Shown one piece after another: positions 9,229-21,272 of a stretch of DNA of 64,000 nt (the stretch's first letter is position 1; the number at the start of each line of letters is the position of its first letter). The position numbers and the translations under genes are program-made. Source of the stretch: Marinobacter sp. JH2 (GTDB taxonomy: Bacteria > Pseudomonadota > Gammaproteobacteria > Pseudomonadales > Oleiphilaceae). The stretch is from contig NZ_CP037934.1 of the NCBI RefSeq assembly GCF_004353225.1, positions 372,001 through 436,000 on the forward strand. The letters run 5' to 3'. The notes beneath the pieces are model-generated. The model saw only the letters and a list, made by a program, of their open reading frames with translations, made no database searches and had not been told where the DNA came from.

Positions 9229-10680
9229 TTAACCACCAAGCTTGCGAAGAAGAATTTCGTTGAACAACTTAGGGTTGCCCTGACCTTTGGAGGCCTTCAT
9301 CAAAGGTCCCATAAAGCCGCCGAGCATCTTCTTGCGTTTCTTCGGGTCTTCCTCACCTTGGAACTGGGCAACCTGATCCGGCATGCCGGCCAGAACCTCG
9401 TCAACCATGGCTTCGAGAGCGCCAGTATCCGACACCTGCTTCAAACCCTTGGCTTCGATAATCACATCCACATTATCGTTTTCGCCGGTCCAAATAGCTT
9501 CAAACACCTTCTTTGCACCAGAAGACGATACCGTATTATCGGCAATACGAGTTACCAGAGCGCCCAGCTGAGCACCAGTGATCGGCGCATCGGCCACCGA
9601 CTTTTCTTCCGCATTCAAGCGCGCAGAAAACTCACCTTGAACCCAGTTAGAAGCCAGCTTTGCGTCTTTGCCATGCTCCACGGTTTCCTCGAAGAAACCG
9701 GCCAGCTTCGCGTCTGCCGACAGGATGCCCGCATCGTAATCGTTCAGACCGTACTGCTCCTTAAAACGAGCGCGGCGAGCATCTGGTAGTTCCGGCAAGC
9801 GTGCACGAGCGTCTTCGATGAAGGCGTCATCGATTTCTACCGGCAGCAAATCCGGGCAAGGGAAGTAACGGTAGTCGTTGGCTTCTTCTTTGCTCCGCAT
9901 GGATCGGGACTCGTCCCGGTCGCCGTTGTACAGGCGGGTTTCCTGAGTAATCTCGCCGCCGTCTTCCAGAATATCCATCTGACGTTCAACTTCGTGCGCG
10001 ATGGCCTGTTCCATGAAGCGGAAAGAGTTCAGGTTTTTGGTTTCGGTACGTGTGCCCAGGGTGTCTGAGCCCTTGGGTTTGAGCGAAATGTTTACGTCAA
10101 AACGCATCGAACCCTGAGACATGTCGCCGTCGCAGATGCCGAGTGATGTCACTAAGCTATGCAGTTTCTTGGCGAAGGCTACGGCTTCTTCGGAGCTGTT
10201 CATGTCCGGCTCGGTGACCACCTCGATCAGCGGCGTGCCGGCACGGTTCAGGTCGATGCCGGACATGCCGTGATAATCCTCGTGCAAGGACTTACCTGCG
10301 TCTTCTTCCAGGTGTGCATGGTGGATGCGTACCCGCTTGGTGCTGCCGTCAGACAGGTCGATGTCGACATGGCCGGGCCCCACAATTGGCTGCGCCAGCT
10401 GAGTGGTCTGATAGCCCTTGGGCAGGTCCGGGTAGAAGTAGTTTTTGCGCTCAAACACCGAACGACGACCGATTTCGGAATTAGTGGCCAAGCCAAACAT
10501 CACCGCATAGCGAAACGCTTGTTCGTTCGGAACAGGAAGCGTGCCCGGCATGGCCAGGTCAACGGCGTTGGCCTGAGTGTTAGGCTCGGCACCAAACGCG
10601 GTGCTGGAGCCTGAGAAAATTTTGGTGTTGGTCGCAAGCTGAACGTGAATTTCCAGCCCGATCACGATATCCCACTGCAT
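9229..10680 (-). CDS. gatB: Asp-tRNA(Asn)/Glu-tRNA(Gln) amidotransferase subunit B
   Basis: GatB binds the mischarged tRNA and phosphorylates the misacylated Glu or Asp before amide transfer. The 483-residue length and the start [21 protein letters not shown] are diagnostic, with the cradle domain followed by the helical and YqeY-like tail ending in [12 protein letters not shown] good ribosome site (AAGGAGA) precedes the ATG at 10680. It is the last gene of gatC-gatA-gatB, 22 bases after gatA. A complete gatCAB implies that this organism makes Gln-tRNA or Asn-tRNA, or both, by the indirect transamidation route. Confidence 0.97.
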   Translation of the reverse strand: MQWDIVIGLEIHVQLATNTKIFSGSSTAFGAEPNTQANAVDLAMPGTLPVPNEQAFRYAVMFGLATNSEIGRRSVFERKNYFYPDLPKGYQTTQLAQPIVGPGHVDIDLSDGSTKRVRIHHAHLEEDAGKSLHEDYHGMSGIDLNRAGTPLIEVVTEPDMNSSEEAVAFAKKLHSLVTSLGICDGDMSQGSMRFDVNISLKPKGSDTLGTRTETKNLNSFRFMEQAIAHEVERQMDILEDGGEITQETRLYNGDRDESRSMRSKEEANDYRYFPCPDLLPVEIDDAFIEDARARLPELPDARRARFKEQYGLNDYDAGILSADAKLAGFFEETVEHGKDAKLASNWVQGEFSARLNAEEKSVADAPITGAQLGALVTRIADNTVSSSGAKKVFEAIWTGENDNVDVIIEAKGLKQVSDTGALEAMVDEVLAGMPDQVAQFQGEEDPKKRKKMLGGFMGPLMKASKGQGNPKLFNEILLRKLGG

Positions 10681-10702
10681 GTGTTCGTCTCCTTATCCGG
10701 GC

Positions 10703-12148
10703 TTATTGAGGTTCACGCTGGTGCCAATCGGTCACCTGCTGGAACTGATGGGCTGCGTTCAACAGGCGCGCTTCGGAGAAATAATCCCCGATAATCTGCA
10801 AGCCAACCGGTAAGCCGTTAACAAAGCCCGCAGGCACCGACATCGCCGGAATGCCAGCCAGGTTGATGGCAATGGTGAACACGTCTTCCAGGTACATAGT
10901 CACCGGATCCGTCGTCTTCTCGCCCTGAACGAACGCAGGTGAGGGTGATACCGGGCTCATCATCACGTCCACTTCTTTGAACGCATTGATAAAGTCCTGC
11001 TGGATCAAGCGGCGAACCTTCTGGGCCTTGAGGTAATAGGCATCAAAGTAACCGGCTGACAACGCATAGCTGCCCACCAGAATGCGGCGCTTAACCTCGC
11101 TGCCAAAGCCTTCCGCCCGGGTGCGGGTGTACATGTCCATGAGGTCTTTCGGGTTTTCGCAGCGGTAGCCATAACGAGCGCCGTCAAAACGAGACAAGTT
11201 TGCGGAAGCTTCCGCCGGAGCGATCACATAGTAGGCGGCAATGGCCAGCTTGGCATTGGGTAGAGAAACCTCTTTCACCGTCGCGCCCAACTTCTCGTAC
11301 TCACGCACCGCATTACGAACCTGCTCTTCCATAGCCGGAGACAGCTGCTCGCTAAAGTACTCCTTCGGCAAACCAATCTTCAGGCCTTTCAGAGGCTCGT
11401 TGAGGGTTGCGGTGTAATCCGGCACTTCCCGGTCGATGCAGGTGGAATCCTTCGGATCAAACCCGGCCATCACATTCATCATCAGCGCTGCATCTTCCGC
11501 CGTGCGGGCCATAGGGCCGCCCTGATCCAGCGAAGAGGCAAATGCAATCATGCCGTAACGAGATACCCGTCCATAAGTCGGCTTTAAACCGGTAATCCCG
11601 CACAGCGCCGCAGGCTGGCGGATAGAACCGCCGGTATCGGTGCCGGTCGCTGCAGGTGCCAAACGCGCCGCGACAGCCGCCGCCGAACCACCAGAAGAAC
11701 CACCGGGAACGCGTTTGTCGCCCCACGGGTTGGTCACCGCACCAAAGAAACTGGACTCGTTGGAAGACCCCATGGCGAATTCATCCATGTTGGTCTTACC
11801 CAAACAAACCGCGCCAGCAGCCTTGAAGTTTGCGGTTACCGTGGCGTCGTAAGGCGGTACAAAGTTCTCCAGCATCTTGGAGCCGCATGTGGTGCGAACG
11901 CCGTTGGTGCAGAAGATGTCCTTGTGGGCAAACGGAACCCCGGTCCAGGCCGTTGCTTTACCGGCCGCACGCATCTCGTCCGCGGCCTTTGCCTCAGCCA
12001 ATGCGCGCTCATCGGAGATGGTAATGAAACTGTTGTACTTACCGTCCTCATTCTTTAAACGGTCGAGGAACTGTTGTGTCAGCTCCACACTTGAAATCTT
12101 CCCGCTCTCCAGCTCTTTGGAAAGCTCTGCTACGGACTTGTTATGCAT
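10703..12148 (-). CDS. gatA: Asp-tRNA(Asn)/Glu-tRNA(Gln) amidotransferase subunit A
   Basis: This is the glutaminase subunit of GatCAB, an amidase-signature enzyme. Numbered from the MHNKSV start, the catalytic triad is K76, cis-Ser S151 in GGSSGGS and nucleophile S175 in DTGGSIRQP, followed by [13 protein letters not shown]. Two adjacent ATG codons (12151, 12148) and a TTG (12154) are possible starts; 12148 fits the family N-terminus and gives AGGA a workable distance. The 481-residue length is normal. It lies 71 bases downstream of gatC and 22 bases upstream of gatB. Confidence 0.97.
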   Translation of the reverse strand: MHNKSVAELSKELESGKISSVELTQQFLDRLKNEDGKYNSFITISDERALAEAKAADEMRAAGKATAWTGVPFAHKDIFCTNGVRTTCGSKMLENFVPPYDATVTANFKAAGAVCLGKTNMDEFAMGSSNESSFFGAVTNPWGDKRVPGGSSGGSAAAVAARLAPAATGTDTGGSIRQPAALCGITGLKPTYGRVSRYGMIAFASSLDQGGPMARTAEDAALMMNVMAGFDPKDSTCIDREVPDYTATLNEPLKGLKIGLPKEYFSEQLSPAMEEQVRNAVREYEKLGATVKEVSLPNAKLAIAAYYVIAPAEASANLSRFDGARYGYRCENPKDLMDMYTRTRAEGFGSEVKRRILVGSYALSAGYFDAYYLKAQKVRRLIQQDFINAFKEVDVMMSPVSPSPAFVQGEKTTDPVTMYLEDVFTIAINLAGIPAMSVPAGFVNGLPVGLQIIGDYFSEARLLNAAHQFQQVTDWHQREPQ

Positions 12149-12219
12149 CATCAATCCTGAAATCTTTGATGGTCAGAAAAACGCCGAATAAAAGTCAGCG
12201 GCTGCCTACTTGAACCGAA

Positions 12220-12507
12220 TCACTCAATAACCTTGGGAACCAGATAGAGCCCATCCTCGGTCGCGGGTGCAATCGCCTGAAACGCCTCACGCTGATTGGT
12301 CTCGGTGACCTCATCTGCGCGTAAACGCTGAACGGCATCCAACGGATGCGCCATCGGCTCCACGGCCTCTGTATCCGCAGCGCTTAATTGATCAACCAGA
12401 TCCATAATGTTGCCTAGATCTTTCTCCAGAGCCGAAACCTGCTCGTCATCCACTTTGATGCGGGCGAGCACGGCAACTTTTTCAATGTCCTCGCGGGAAA
12501 TGCTCAT
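12220..12507 (-). CDS. gatC: Asp-tRNA(Asn)/Glu-tRNA(Gln) amidotransferase subunit C
   Basis: This 95-residue protein wraps around GatA and GatB and stabilises the amidotransferase. It has the family start SREDIEKVAVLARIKV, the central MDLVDQLSAADTE segment, and the C-terminal GLYLVPKVIE that contacts the GatA-GatB interface. A strong TTGGAGG ribosome site precedes the ATG at 12507. It is the first gene of the leftward gat operon and divergent from mreB; the gap between them holds a long copy of the palindromic repeat. Confidence 0.96.
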   Translation of the reverse strand: MSISREDIEKVAVLARIKVDDEQVSALEKDLGNIMDLVDQLSAADTEAVEPMAHPLDAVQRLRADEVTETNQREAFQAIAPATEDGLYLVPKVIE

Positions 12508-14026
<1,519 letters not shown>

Positions 14027-14046
14027 TCCCGTGGGGGGAAGTCACC

Positions 14047-14955
14047 ATTAAAACAATCTTCGTTCAGGGGCCGATACCCGGCTTCCGACTCCTCCTCGTC
14101 ATACTGTTATCGGCAGCGTTAATCGCTGCCGATAACAGTTCTGACAGACTGTCGACCGTACGTAGCACCATCGAAACAGGGTTGGCCCCGATCTACTGGT
14201 TTGGCAACTTGCCGGCTCGGATGGGAGATTGGCTCGACGGATCGTTTGAAAGTCACGAAGATCTTCAAAAGAAAAACGAAGAACTGCAAACCCGCCTTCT
14301 GATACTGGAACGAAGGGCGCTGAAATACGCAGCCTTGGCTTCCGAAAACAACGAACTCCGCCGTTTGATGAACTCCGCCGAAGTATTGGATGACCGCGTC
14401 ATCGTTGGCGAAGTGGTGGGCGTTTCACCGGATCCCTATACTCACGAAATCGTCATCAACAAAGGTCAGAGTGACGGTATTGTTGTTGGGCAAGCCGTAT
14501 TGGATGCTCAGGGCCTGATGGGGCAGGTGATCCAAGCCAGCCAGTTTACCTCGCGCGTCTTAATGGTGTCTGACAGCAGCCATGCCGTACCCGTGGAAGT
14601 GTTGCGCAATGGCCTGCGTGCAATTCTATTAGGCAGTGGCCAACCCAATGCTCTGGACTTGGTGCACGTGCCGGATACCGCAGATATTCGCGAAGGAGAT
14701 GTGTTGGTCAGTTCCGGTTTGGGGGGGCGTTTCCCTTCTGGTTATCCCGTGGCTGAAATCACCGAGATCGTAAAGGAACCGGGCGAACCTTTTGTCACCA
14801 TAGGTGCAGCACCGAAAGCGAGGTTGAATCAGAGCCGTCTGGTGTTGGTCGTGTTTCAGCCGGAATCCCGGCAAGACGAAGAGTCGGAGGGAGAGCCAGG
14901 GAGTGTGGAGTTGGCTCCGGATGAAGGGGGGCTCGCTGATGTTGTCGGTCATTAG
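14047..14955 (+). CDS. mreC: Rod-shape-determining protein MreC, start codon unclear
   Basis: MreC is an inner-membrane protein whose periplasmic part links MreB to the elongation synthases. The reading frame encodes a short N-terminus, one membrane helix (RLLLVILLSAALIAA), a coiled coil (about HEDLQKKNEELQTRLLILE), and the two beta-barrel MreC domain. The membrane helix lies upstream of every ATG, GTG or TTG in this frame that could serve as a start. The residues aligning with the E. coli start MKPIF are encoded by ATT AAA ACA ATC TTC from 14047. A perfect ribosome site, AGGAGGG (14016-14022), instead points at a GTG (14031) one base out of frame, across a run of six G. Coordinates here use the ATT. 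Confidence 0.85.
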   Translation: MKTIFVQGPIPGFRLLLVILLSAALIAADNSSDRLSTVRSTIETGLAPIYWFGNLPARMGDWLDGSFESHEDLQKKNEELQTRLLILERRALKYAALASENNELRRLMNSAEVLDDRVIVGEVVGVSPDPYTHEIVINKGQSDGIVVGQAVLDAQGLMGQVIQASQFTSRVLMVSDSSHAVPVEVLRNGLRAILLGSGQPNALDLVHVPDTADIREGDVLVSSGLGGRFPSGYPVAEITEIVKEPGEPFVTIGAAPKARLNQSRLVLVVFQPESRQDEESEGEPGSVELAPDEGGLADVVGH

Positions 14956-15415
14956 TTATCCGCTGTTTTTGATTTCAGTTTTGGTGTCGCTGGTCCTGAG
15001 CATTTCGTTGTTTCCTGCCGGCTGGTTCGAATTTCGACCTGAATGGTTGGGCCTTGTGGTGTTTTACTGGAGCTTTCGGGCACCTGCGCAATTTGGTGTG
15101 ATTCTGGCGTGGTGTTTGGGCCTATTGCTAGACACTCTTGAATCTACCCCACTGGGTGTCAACGCGATGGGCATGGCGCTGATTGCGTTTTTAGTATTGA
15201 CCGTACACCAGCGTCTTCGCATGTACCCGCTGCCGCAACAATGTCTTATGGTCTTTTTGTTGCTGGGCATCAATCAGATGCTGGTGCACTTTATCAAGCA
15301 GCTGATTGGCGCAGAGAATACCGGTTTCAGCTATCTGTGGCCTGCTTTAACCAGTGCCTTGATCTGGCCGTTGTTCAGCAGTGTGCTGGACCATATCAAT
15401 CGAAAACTGGGGTAA
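14939..15415 (+). CDS. mreD: Rod-shape-determining protein MreD
   Basis: MreD is a small polytopic inner-membrane protein of the elongasome. The 158-residue product has about five hydrophobic helices (LFLISVLVSLVLSISLF first). It has the family segments EFRPEWLGLVVFYW and LLLDTLESTPLGVNAMGMALIAF. The ATG at 14939 is preceded by a G-rich ribosome site and overlaps the end of mreC by 17 bases, a sign of translational coupling. It follows mreB and mreC in the usual order and ends 6 bases before maf. Confidence 0.93.
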   Translation: MLSVISYPLFLISVLVSLVLSISLFPAGWFEFRPEWLGLVVFYWSFRAPAQFGVILAWCLGLLLDTLESTPLGVNAMGMALIAFLVLTVHQRLRMYPLPQQCLMVFLLLGINQMLVHFIKQLIGAENTGFSYLWPALTSALIWPLFSSVLDHINRKLG

Positions 15416-15421
15416 TACACT

Positions 15422-16024
15422 ATGCCTGATCTGATTCTTGCTTCCGCGTCCCCCCGGCGCGCCGAATTGCTCCAACAGATAGGCTTAGATTTCCAGGTAC
15501 GGCCAGCAGATATCGATGAAACACCGACATCGCTGGAAACACCTGAGCATTACGTCGAGCGTCTGGCGCGAGAAAAAGCGCTGAGCATCGCCCGGGAGTA
15601 TCCTGATAAGTGGGTGCTAGGCTCTGATACGTCTGTCATACACAATGAAGAAATTCTGGGTAAACCGGAGTCCTCTGAGCAGGCTGTGAGCATGCTTCAG
15701 GCGCTGTCGGGAAGCACACATCAGGTACTAACGGCAGTGGCTCTGGCCAAAGGTTCGGAATGCTGGTCCCGGGTTGTGGTTACCGAGGTCATCTTCCGGG
15801 AGCTGGAATCCGCTGAGATCAGCGCGTACGTTGCAAGCGGCGAACCCATGGATAAAGCAGGAAGCTATGGCATTCAGGGGCTGGGTGGCATTTTTGTTAG
15901 TGCGATCAAGGGTAGTTACAGTGCGGTGGTGGGGCTTCCCCTTCAGGAAACTGCGGCATTGCTCGCTCAAGCGGGCCACTCGGTGATCCAGTCCTGGCCG
16001 AGCACTAAGGAGAGTCAACAATGA
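15422..16024 (+). CDS. maf: Maf-family nucleoside triphosphate pyrophosphatase
   Basis: This cytoplasmic Maf-family NTP pyrophosphatase hydrolyses non-canonical or pyrimidine nucleoside triphosphates (dTTP/UTP in the YhdE subgroup). Its 200 residues open with [14 protein letters not shown], the Maf SxSPRR signature, and D69 lies in the conserved LGSDT motif. The position between mreD and rng matches the E. coli yhdE neighbourhood, which supports the YhdE-type assignment. The stop overlaps the rng start in ATGA. Confidence 0.95.
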   Translation: MPDLILASASPRRAELLQQIGLDFQVRPADIDETPTSLETPEHYVERLAREKALSIAREYPDKWVLGSDTSVIHNEEILGKPESSEQAVSMLQALSGSTHQVLTAVALAKGSECWSRVVVTEVIFRELESAEISAYVASGEPMDKAGSYGIQGLGGIFVSAIKGSYSAVVGLPLQETAALLAQAGHSVIQSWPSTKESQQ

Positions 16025-17502
16025 GTGAAGAAATTCTGATCAACGTAACGCCTGTGGAAACCCGGGTGGCGCTGGTCGAAAACGGCATGTTGCAGGAAGC
16101 CTACATCGAGCGGACCAGCCGCAAAGGTATTGTCGGCAATATCTATAAGGGCAAAGTGGTTCGTGTGTTGCCGGGCATGGAGGCTGCTTTCGTTGATATC
16201 GGCCTTGAGCGCGCGGCTTTTATTCATGCCTCGGATGTGGTGGCCAGCCAACCTCCAGCGGCGGACGAAGGTGATGGCCCGCGGGTGGTCCCCGATATCC
16301 GCACGTTACTGCGGGAAGGCCAGTCATTAGTGGTTCAGGTGACGAAAGACCCGATTGGCACCAAAGGCGCGCGCCTGACCACACAGCTGTCTGTGCCATC
16401 CAGGTATCTGGTGTTTATGCCGGGTGTGAAACACATCGGTATTTCTCAGCGCATCGAAGACGACAACGAACGGGCTCGTCTGAAATCGATTATTGAGGAA
16501 GCTGCCGCTGAACATCAAGAAGTGGACGGCGGGTACATTATTCGCACTGCGGCCGAAGGCGCTCAGTCAGAAGAGCTCATCGCCGATATGGTGTATTTGC
16601 ACCGGCTGAGCCAGTCGGTTCATGAACGCATCAACAACGCTCCGGCACCGTCAGCGGTGTATCAGGACCTGCCGTTGTTCATCCGTACCATACGGGATCT
16701 GATCCGCCCTCAAACCGAAAAGGTGCGCATCGACAGCCGGGAAAGCTATCAGCGGGTGATGGACTTTGTGCATGAGTTCGTCACCGAGTTTGCAAACAAA
16801 GTAGAGTATTACCCCGGTGAGCGGCCCATCTTTGATCTGTACTCGGTTGAAGACGAGATTCAAAAAGCCCTGAGCCGCAAAGTACAGCTTAAATCCGGTG
16901 GGTACGTGATCATTGATCAAACCGAAGCGATGACCACCATCGATATCAATACCGGCGCTTTTGTCGGGCACCGTAATCTTGAAGAAACCATCTTCAAGAC
17001 CAACCTCGAAGCGGCGCGTTCGATTAGTCGACAACTGAGGCTCCGCAACCTCGGTGGCATCATTATTATCGACTTCATTGACATGGACGACACGGAGCAT
17101 CAAAGGCAGGTGCATCGTATGCTTGAGAAAATGCTTGAGCGTGACCATGCGAAAACCAAAATCACTGGTGTTTCAGAGCTGGGTTTGGTGGAAATGACAC
17201 GAAAGCGCACCACAGAAAGCCTTGGGCAGGTGTTGTGCGAGCCGTGCCCGATCTGTGATGGCCGTGGTTTTCTGAAAACCTCTGAAACCGTTTGCTATGA
17301 AATTTTCCGGGAAATTCTCCGAGTGAACCGGGTGTACGAGGCTGAGAACTATTTGGTAATGGGCTCCCAGAACGTGGTTGACCGGCTGCTCGATGAAGAA
17401 TCCGACAACGTGGCGGATCTCGAAACCTTCATTAAAAAGACCATTCGATTCCAGGTTGAGCCTTTCTACAGCCAGGAGCAGTATGATGTGGTCCTGCTCT
17501 GA
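16021..17502 (+). CDS. rng: Ribonuclease G
   Basis: This endoribonuclease matures the 5' end of 16S rRNA and takes part in mRNA decay. At 493 residues it is close to E. coli RNase G and has no RNase E-type C-terminal scaffold. An S1-like RNA-binding domain ([19 protein letters not shown] onward) is followed by the DNase I-like catalytic region. That region has metal-binding aspartates in [10 protein letters not shown] and IIIDFIDM, and the zinc-link cysteines in [11 protein letters not shown]. The start codon overlaps the maf stop (ATGA). Confidence 0.97.
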   Translation: MSEEILINVTPVETRVALVENGMLQEAYIERTSRKGIVGNIYKGKVVRVLPGMEAAFVDIGLERAAFIHASDVVASQPPAADEGDGPRVVPDIRTLLREGQSLVVQVTKDPIGTKGARLTTQLSVPSRYLVFMPGVKHIGISQRIEDDNERARLKSIIEEAAAEHQEVDGGYIIRTAAEGAQSEELIADMVYLHRLSQSVHERINNAPAPSAVYQDLPLFIRTIRDLIRPQTEKVRIDSRESYQRVMDFVHEFVTEFANKVEYYPGERPIFDLYSVEDEIQKALSRKVQLKSGGYVIIDQTEAMTTIDINTGAFVGHRNLEETIFKTNLEAARSISRQLRLRNLGGIIIIDFIDMDDTEHQRQVHRMLEKMLERDHAKTKITGVSELGLVEMTRKRTTESLGQVLCEPCPICDGRGFLKTSETVCYEIFREILRVNRVYEAENYLVMGSQNVVDRLLDEESDNVADLETFIKKTIRFQVEPFYSQEQYDVVLL

Positions 17503-17543
17503 TATCTGAGCGGCTGCGTATCCTAGGGGGCTGACCGATAACG

Positions 17544-20500
17544 ATGTCGATCCGCGATGAAGGCAATGTTCAGGCAGACCCGCCACCCGGAGGAGTGATA
17601 GGCCGTGTTTTGGCGGGCATTGCCTCGTGCGTGTGGTGGGCGTTGCTGGTTTGTCTGGTGTTGCTCGCCTTATACGCAGGTATTGGCCGGCAGCTTACGG
17701 CCAATATTGACCAATTCACCGATCGAACCGCCCGTATCCTCTCCGAACAAACCGGCCTTGACGTCAGCATTGGCCAGCTGTCTTCTTCCTGGCAGTGGCT
17801 AAACCCGTCGGTCACAGCCTCTGAAATCACCGTGCGCCATCCCGAAACCGGGAAAGTGGTAGCAGATCTTGAGTATCTGAACGCCAAGCTGGATTTCCTC
17901 TCTTCCTTAATGCGCCTACGTATCGTTTTTGAAGATTTCGAAGCGGACGAACTTGAGCTCACACTGACACGATCGGTCGTCCCCGGTGACGCGAGTCCCG
18001 TTGAAGAATTGCTGCAAAATCCGTTGCAAGAGGGGCGCAACCTGCAAAAGTGGTTGGATTATGCCGGCACTTGGTTGTCCGACCCGGAAGTCAGAGTTAC
18101 CCGGGTCAGCCTGACTCTGAATGACGGAAAAGACCATTTACGCCACATCGATATTCCTCAGCTGGATTTGCTGTTCCGGCGCGGACTGTTTCAGGCAGGA
18201 GGGCGCGCAATGCAAAGTGGTACAGCCACCCAGTTGGCGAGCTTTGCGTTGGTAGGGCAGCAATTTTTCCGCGGTGACTTTACGGGGCAACTTTACCTCG
18301 ATGTTGATTCCGGCCGTTTGTTTGATGGGCTGGTGGACGACCTGAGCTGGAAAGGCATTCGCGTGGAAGGCTTCGATGTGGGGGGGAAGGCTTGGCTAAC
18401 CTTCGAAAAAGGCGAGCTGGCACAGGTTCAAGGCCAGGTAGAAACACCTTATTTGCAGTTGGGAGTAAACAGCCAGTCGCTGGCCCCATTGGAGAAAATT
18501 CACGCACGATTCGGGTGGAAGCGGGGGCAGGCGATCATGTTCCAGCAACTTCAGTGGGAGTGGGCCGGAGATGTCGTGCAGCCGTTCAGTTTCAGAATTC
18601 AGCCCCAAGACTCTGGCACGGCACTGGTGGCGGATGCATTGCCGCTCGACCCTCTCAGAAGGCTGGTCTTAAACCTGCAACTGTTACCGGAAGTGGCCAA
18701 TCAGGCGCTGGAGCATTACCGCCCTCAAGGTTATGTGGATGACATGCTGCTACTGTTGCCGGAACAGGCTGGAGATTTCAGCTTGTCGGGGCAGCTCAGA
18801 GAGGTTAGTGCGCAGGCATGGCAAGGAGCACCGGGGGCAACGGGGCTTAGGGGGTATTTTGAGGTGTCGGCACAAGGTGGTTTTGTGGAGTTGGATGCCA
18901 CTGATCCGGTTACGCTGGGCTTTCCCTCCCTATTTATTGATGAATGGGCCTTTGACTCGCTGGCGGGGCGGGTGTCTTGGTTAACGGATGGGGCTGTGAT
19001 TCGGGTATTCGCCGATGATCTTGAATTTGGCTATCAACGAGACACGGTTATTCGCGGCGCGTTTGATCTGAAGCTCGATGGGCAGGGTGAAGATAACCTG
19101 GGGCTACGGGTTGGCGTCGAAAACGGCACCGCCGACATGTTGGCGGCTTTTGTGCCGGCTTATGCGGTGGATCAAGAGCTTTACGAGTGGTTGTCTACCC
19201 GGATTGAAAAGGCCGATGTTCTTGCGGGTGAATATTATGGCCATGGTCGTATTGGCACCGATGCTCCAGCCGGATCCTTTGTGTCTTCCATGTGGTATGA
19301 ATTCGAAGATGGCACGGTTCGCTACGATAACCAATGGCCCGTAGTAACCAACGCGGCTGGCAGGGTCGAGGTGCAGAACGGCAATACCTTAGTAACCCTC
19401 GATAAGGGGACCACCGGTGGTTTAGCGGTTGACCAAGCGCAGGTGCGGGTTGTGCCCGGGCAGATGGATGACCCAGCCCGAATTAACATCTCAACTTCAG
19501 CGCCGGTGACGGGAGGCGCGGTGGCTTGGTGGATGGATAACAGTCCGCTTGGCGACATGGCAGGTGCCGCGCTTGCGGATGCGGAAGTTCGCGGGCAATT
19601 TCAGCTGGGCCTGAATATTGATTTGCCTTTGAGCGACGCGCAGCCGATTGTTGAAGCCAGCGTACAAACCGACGGTGCAGAGTTTGCTCTTGCCCAAAGT
19701 GGGTTGGTGTGGCGCAATATCTCTGCGGACCTGACGTACCATACCGAAGCTGGTTTCTCCGGCGGCCCGGTTAAGGCTGAGTTCTTACAGCAGCCGGTTA
19801 ACCTCTGGTTTGGCCACAGCGGCCAAGGCAGTGCCTTACATATAGAACAAAATGGCAGTATTCGGTTACCGGGCTTATTGCGACAGTTTGATCTCGCAAG
19901 CGAAAGCTCGTTAGGTTTGAATGGTTCGTTGGAATACAGCGCAGGACTGACGATCGGTGAAGAGGCGGTGTCCCCGATTTCAGTATCGTCCGACCTGTTC
20001 GGACTGGCGGTCGATTGGCCGGCCCCCCACCGCAAAGAGGCTCTGGATACCGCGCAGCTCGAGGTGCAGATTAACCCCTTTGTCGAGGAAGGTGTGCAAG
20101 TGTCTGGCGAATGGGCGGATCGGCTGGCCTTCGACATGAATCTGAGAGAAGGCGGCGTTGATCTGACCTTCGATCATTTGTACCTTGGCGACAATCGTCT
20201 TTCCGATATTCAGGTTAGCGCACTGGATTTAGGCGATCGCTGGGTGGTGAATACCGAGTCCGAGCGGGCGATCGGCCGCGTGGTTATTCCGGAGAACGAT
20301 GGCATTGTCGAGGTGGATCTTCAGAGCCTGACTTTGAGCCGTCAAAGTGACGATGATGAATTTGATGAGCCAGAGCTTTTAACCCTCGAACACCAGCTGG
20401 AGGCTTTTCGAGAGCTGGATATTGGCAGTTGGCCGAGCATAGATGGCCGGATTTCCGCTTTGACGGTGGGTGATAAGCCCGCAGGGCGCTGGGCGTTCAA

Positions 20501-21257
20501 ACTACGTCCGGAAGATCATCAGTTGAATGTCACCGAGATCCAAGGGCAGGTGGGTTCGTTAGCGCTGACTGGCGATATGATTTGGCGCATTCTGGACGGT
20601 CGAGAGGTGACTCAGTTTAAAGGCCAGCTTGCAGGCGGAGCGCTCAAGGATCTTGAGCCGATTACCGGCGGTTCGATCCCGTTGAACAATGATGAAACAA
20701 CCATCGAACTGGACTTGGACTGGCCCGGCAGCCCTGCGCATCTGGAGCTAGGGAAGCTCAGTGGCAATGTTAGTGTACGTTTAGATGACGGCGTGATTCT
20801 CGAGCAAAACAACTCGGCGCAACTGTTCCGGATCTTTAACCTTTTGAACACCGATACTTTGTGGCGGCGCTTGAGTTTGGATTTCTCGGATCTTTATGAA
20901 GCAGGGGTTGCCTTTGATGCCATCTCAGGCAAAGCCGTCATCACCAACGGTTTGCTCAGCCTGGACCCTGAACTACAGTTGGTCGGGCCATCGGGTGCTT
21001 TTAAAATCAATGGCAGCACCAATATGGCAACGGAAGATCTGAATATGCGCCTGGTCATGGTGTTGCCAATCACCCAAAATTTACCCCTGGCGGCTCTTTT
21101 AATGGGGGCCAGCGCGCCCATTGGGGGAGCGTTGTTTGTGTTGGATAAGATACTGGGGGACCCTCTCAGTAAACTGACCAGTGCCACCTATACAGTGTCA
21201 GGTAGCTGGAGCGATCCAAAAGTTGAACTGAAAGGCGTATTTGATACAGGCAAGTGA
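17544..21257 (+). CDS. yhdP: YhdP-family envelope lipid transport protein (AsmA-like, DUF3971)
   Basis: The 1237-residue protein has an N-terminal inner-membrane helix (about residues 26-48) and a very long beta-rich periplasmic part ending in an AsmA-type C-terminal region. That architecture is typical of the YhdP/TamB/YdbH group. In E. coli these proteins bridge the periplasm and move phospholipids from inner to outer membrane. The rng-yhdP-nitrilase order is the conserved one in Pseudomonas and relatives. The product lies in the same window as the Mla and Lpt systems, which handle other steps of outer-membrane lipid traffic. Confidence 0.93.
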   Translation: MSIRDEGNVQADPPPGGVIGRVLAGIASCVWWALLVCLVLLALYAGIGRQLTANIDQFTDRTARILSEQTGLDVSIGQLSSSWQWLNPSVTASEITVRHPETGKVVADLEYLNAKLDFLSSLMRLRIVFEDFEADELELTLTRSVVPGDASPVEELLQNPLQEGRNLQKWLDYAGTWLSDPEVRVTRVSLTLNDGKDHLRHIDIPQLDLLFRRGLFQAGGRAMQSGTATQLASFALVGQQFFRGDFTGQLYLDVDSGRLFDGLVDDLSWKGIRVEGFDVGGKAWLTFEKGELAQVQGQVETPYLQLGVNSQSLAPLEKIHARFGWKRGQAIMFQQLQWEWAGDVVQPFSFRIQPQDSGTALVADALPLDPLRRLVLNLQLLPEVANQALEHYRPQGYVDDMLLLLPEQAGDFSLSGQLREVSAQAWQGAPGATGLRGYFEVSAQGGFVELDATDPVTLGFPSLFIDEWAFDSLAGRVSWLTDGAVIRVFADDLEFGYQRDTVIRGAFDLKLDGQGEDNLGLRVGVENGTADMLAAFVPAYAVDQELYEWLSTRIEKADVLAGEYYGHGRIGTDAPAGSFVSSMWYEFEDGTVRYDNQWPVVTNAAGRVEVQNGNTLVTLDKGTTGGLAVDQAQVRVVPGQMDDPARINISTSAPVTGGAVAWWMDNSPLGDMAGAALADAEVRGQFQLGLNIDLPLSDAQPIVEASVQTDGAEFALAQSGLVWRNISADLTYHTEAGFSGGPVKAEFLQQPVNLWFGHSGQGSALHIEQNGSIRLPGLLRQFDLASESSLGLNGSLEYSAGLTIGEEAVSPISVSSDLFGLAVDWPAPHRKEALDTAQLEVQINPFVEEGVQVSGEWADRLAFDMNLREGGVDLTFDHLYLGDNRLSDIQVSALDLGDRWVVNTESERAIGRVVIPENDGIVEVDLQSLTLSRQSDDDEFDEPELLTLEHQLEAFRELDIGSWPSIDGRISALTVGDKPAGRWAFKLRPEDHQLNVTEIQGQVGSLALTGDMIWRILDGREVTQFKGQLAGGALKDLEPITGGSIPLNNDETTIELDLDWPGSPAHLELGKLSGNVSVRLDDGVILEQNNSAQLFRIFNLLNTDTLWRRLSLDFSDLYEAGVAFDAISGKAVITNGLLSLDPELQLVGPSGAFKINGSTNMATEDLNMRLVMVLPITQNLPLAALLMGASAPIGGALFVLDKILGDPLSKLTSATYTVSGSWSDPKVELKGVFDTGK

Positions 21258-21272
21258 TTCGGGAGACTGGTT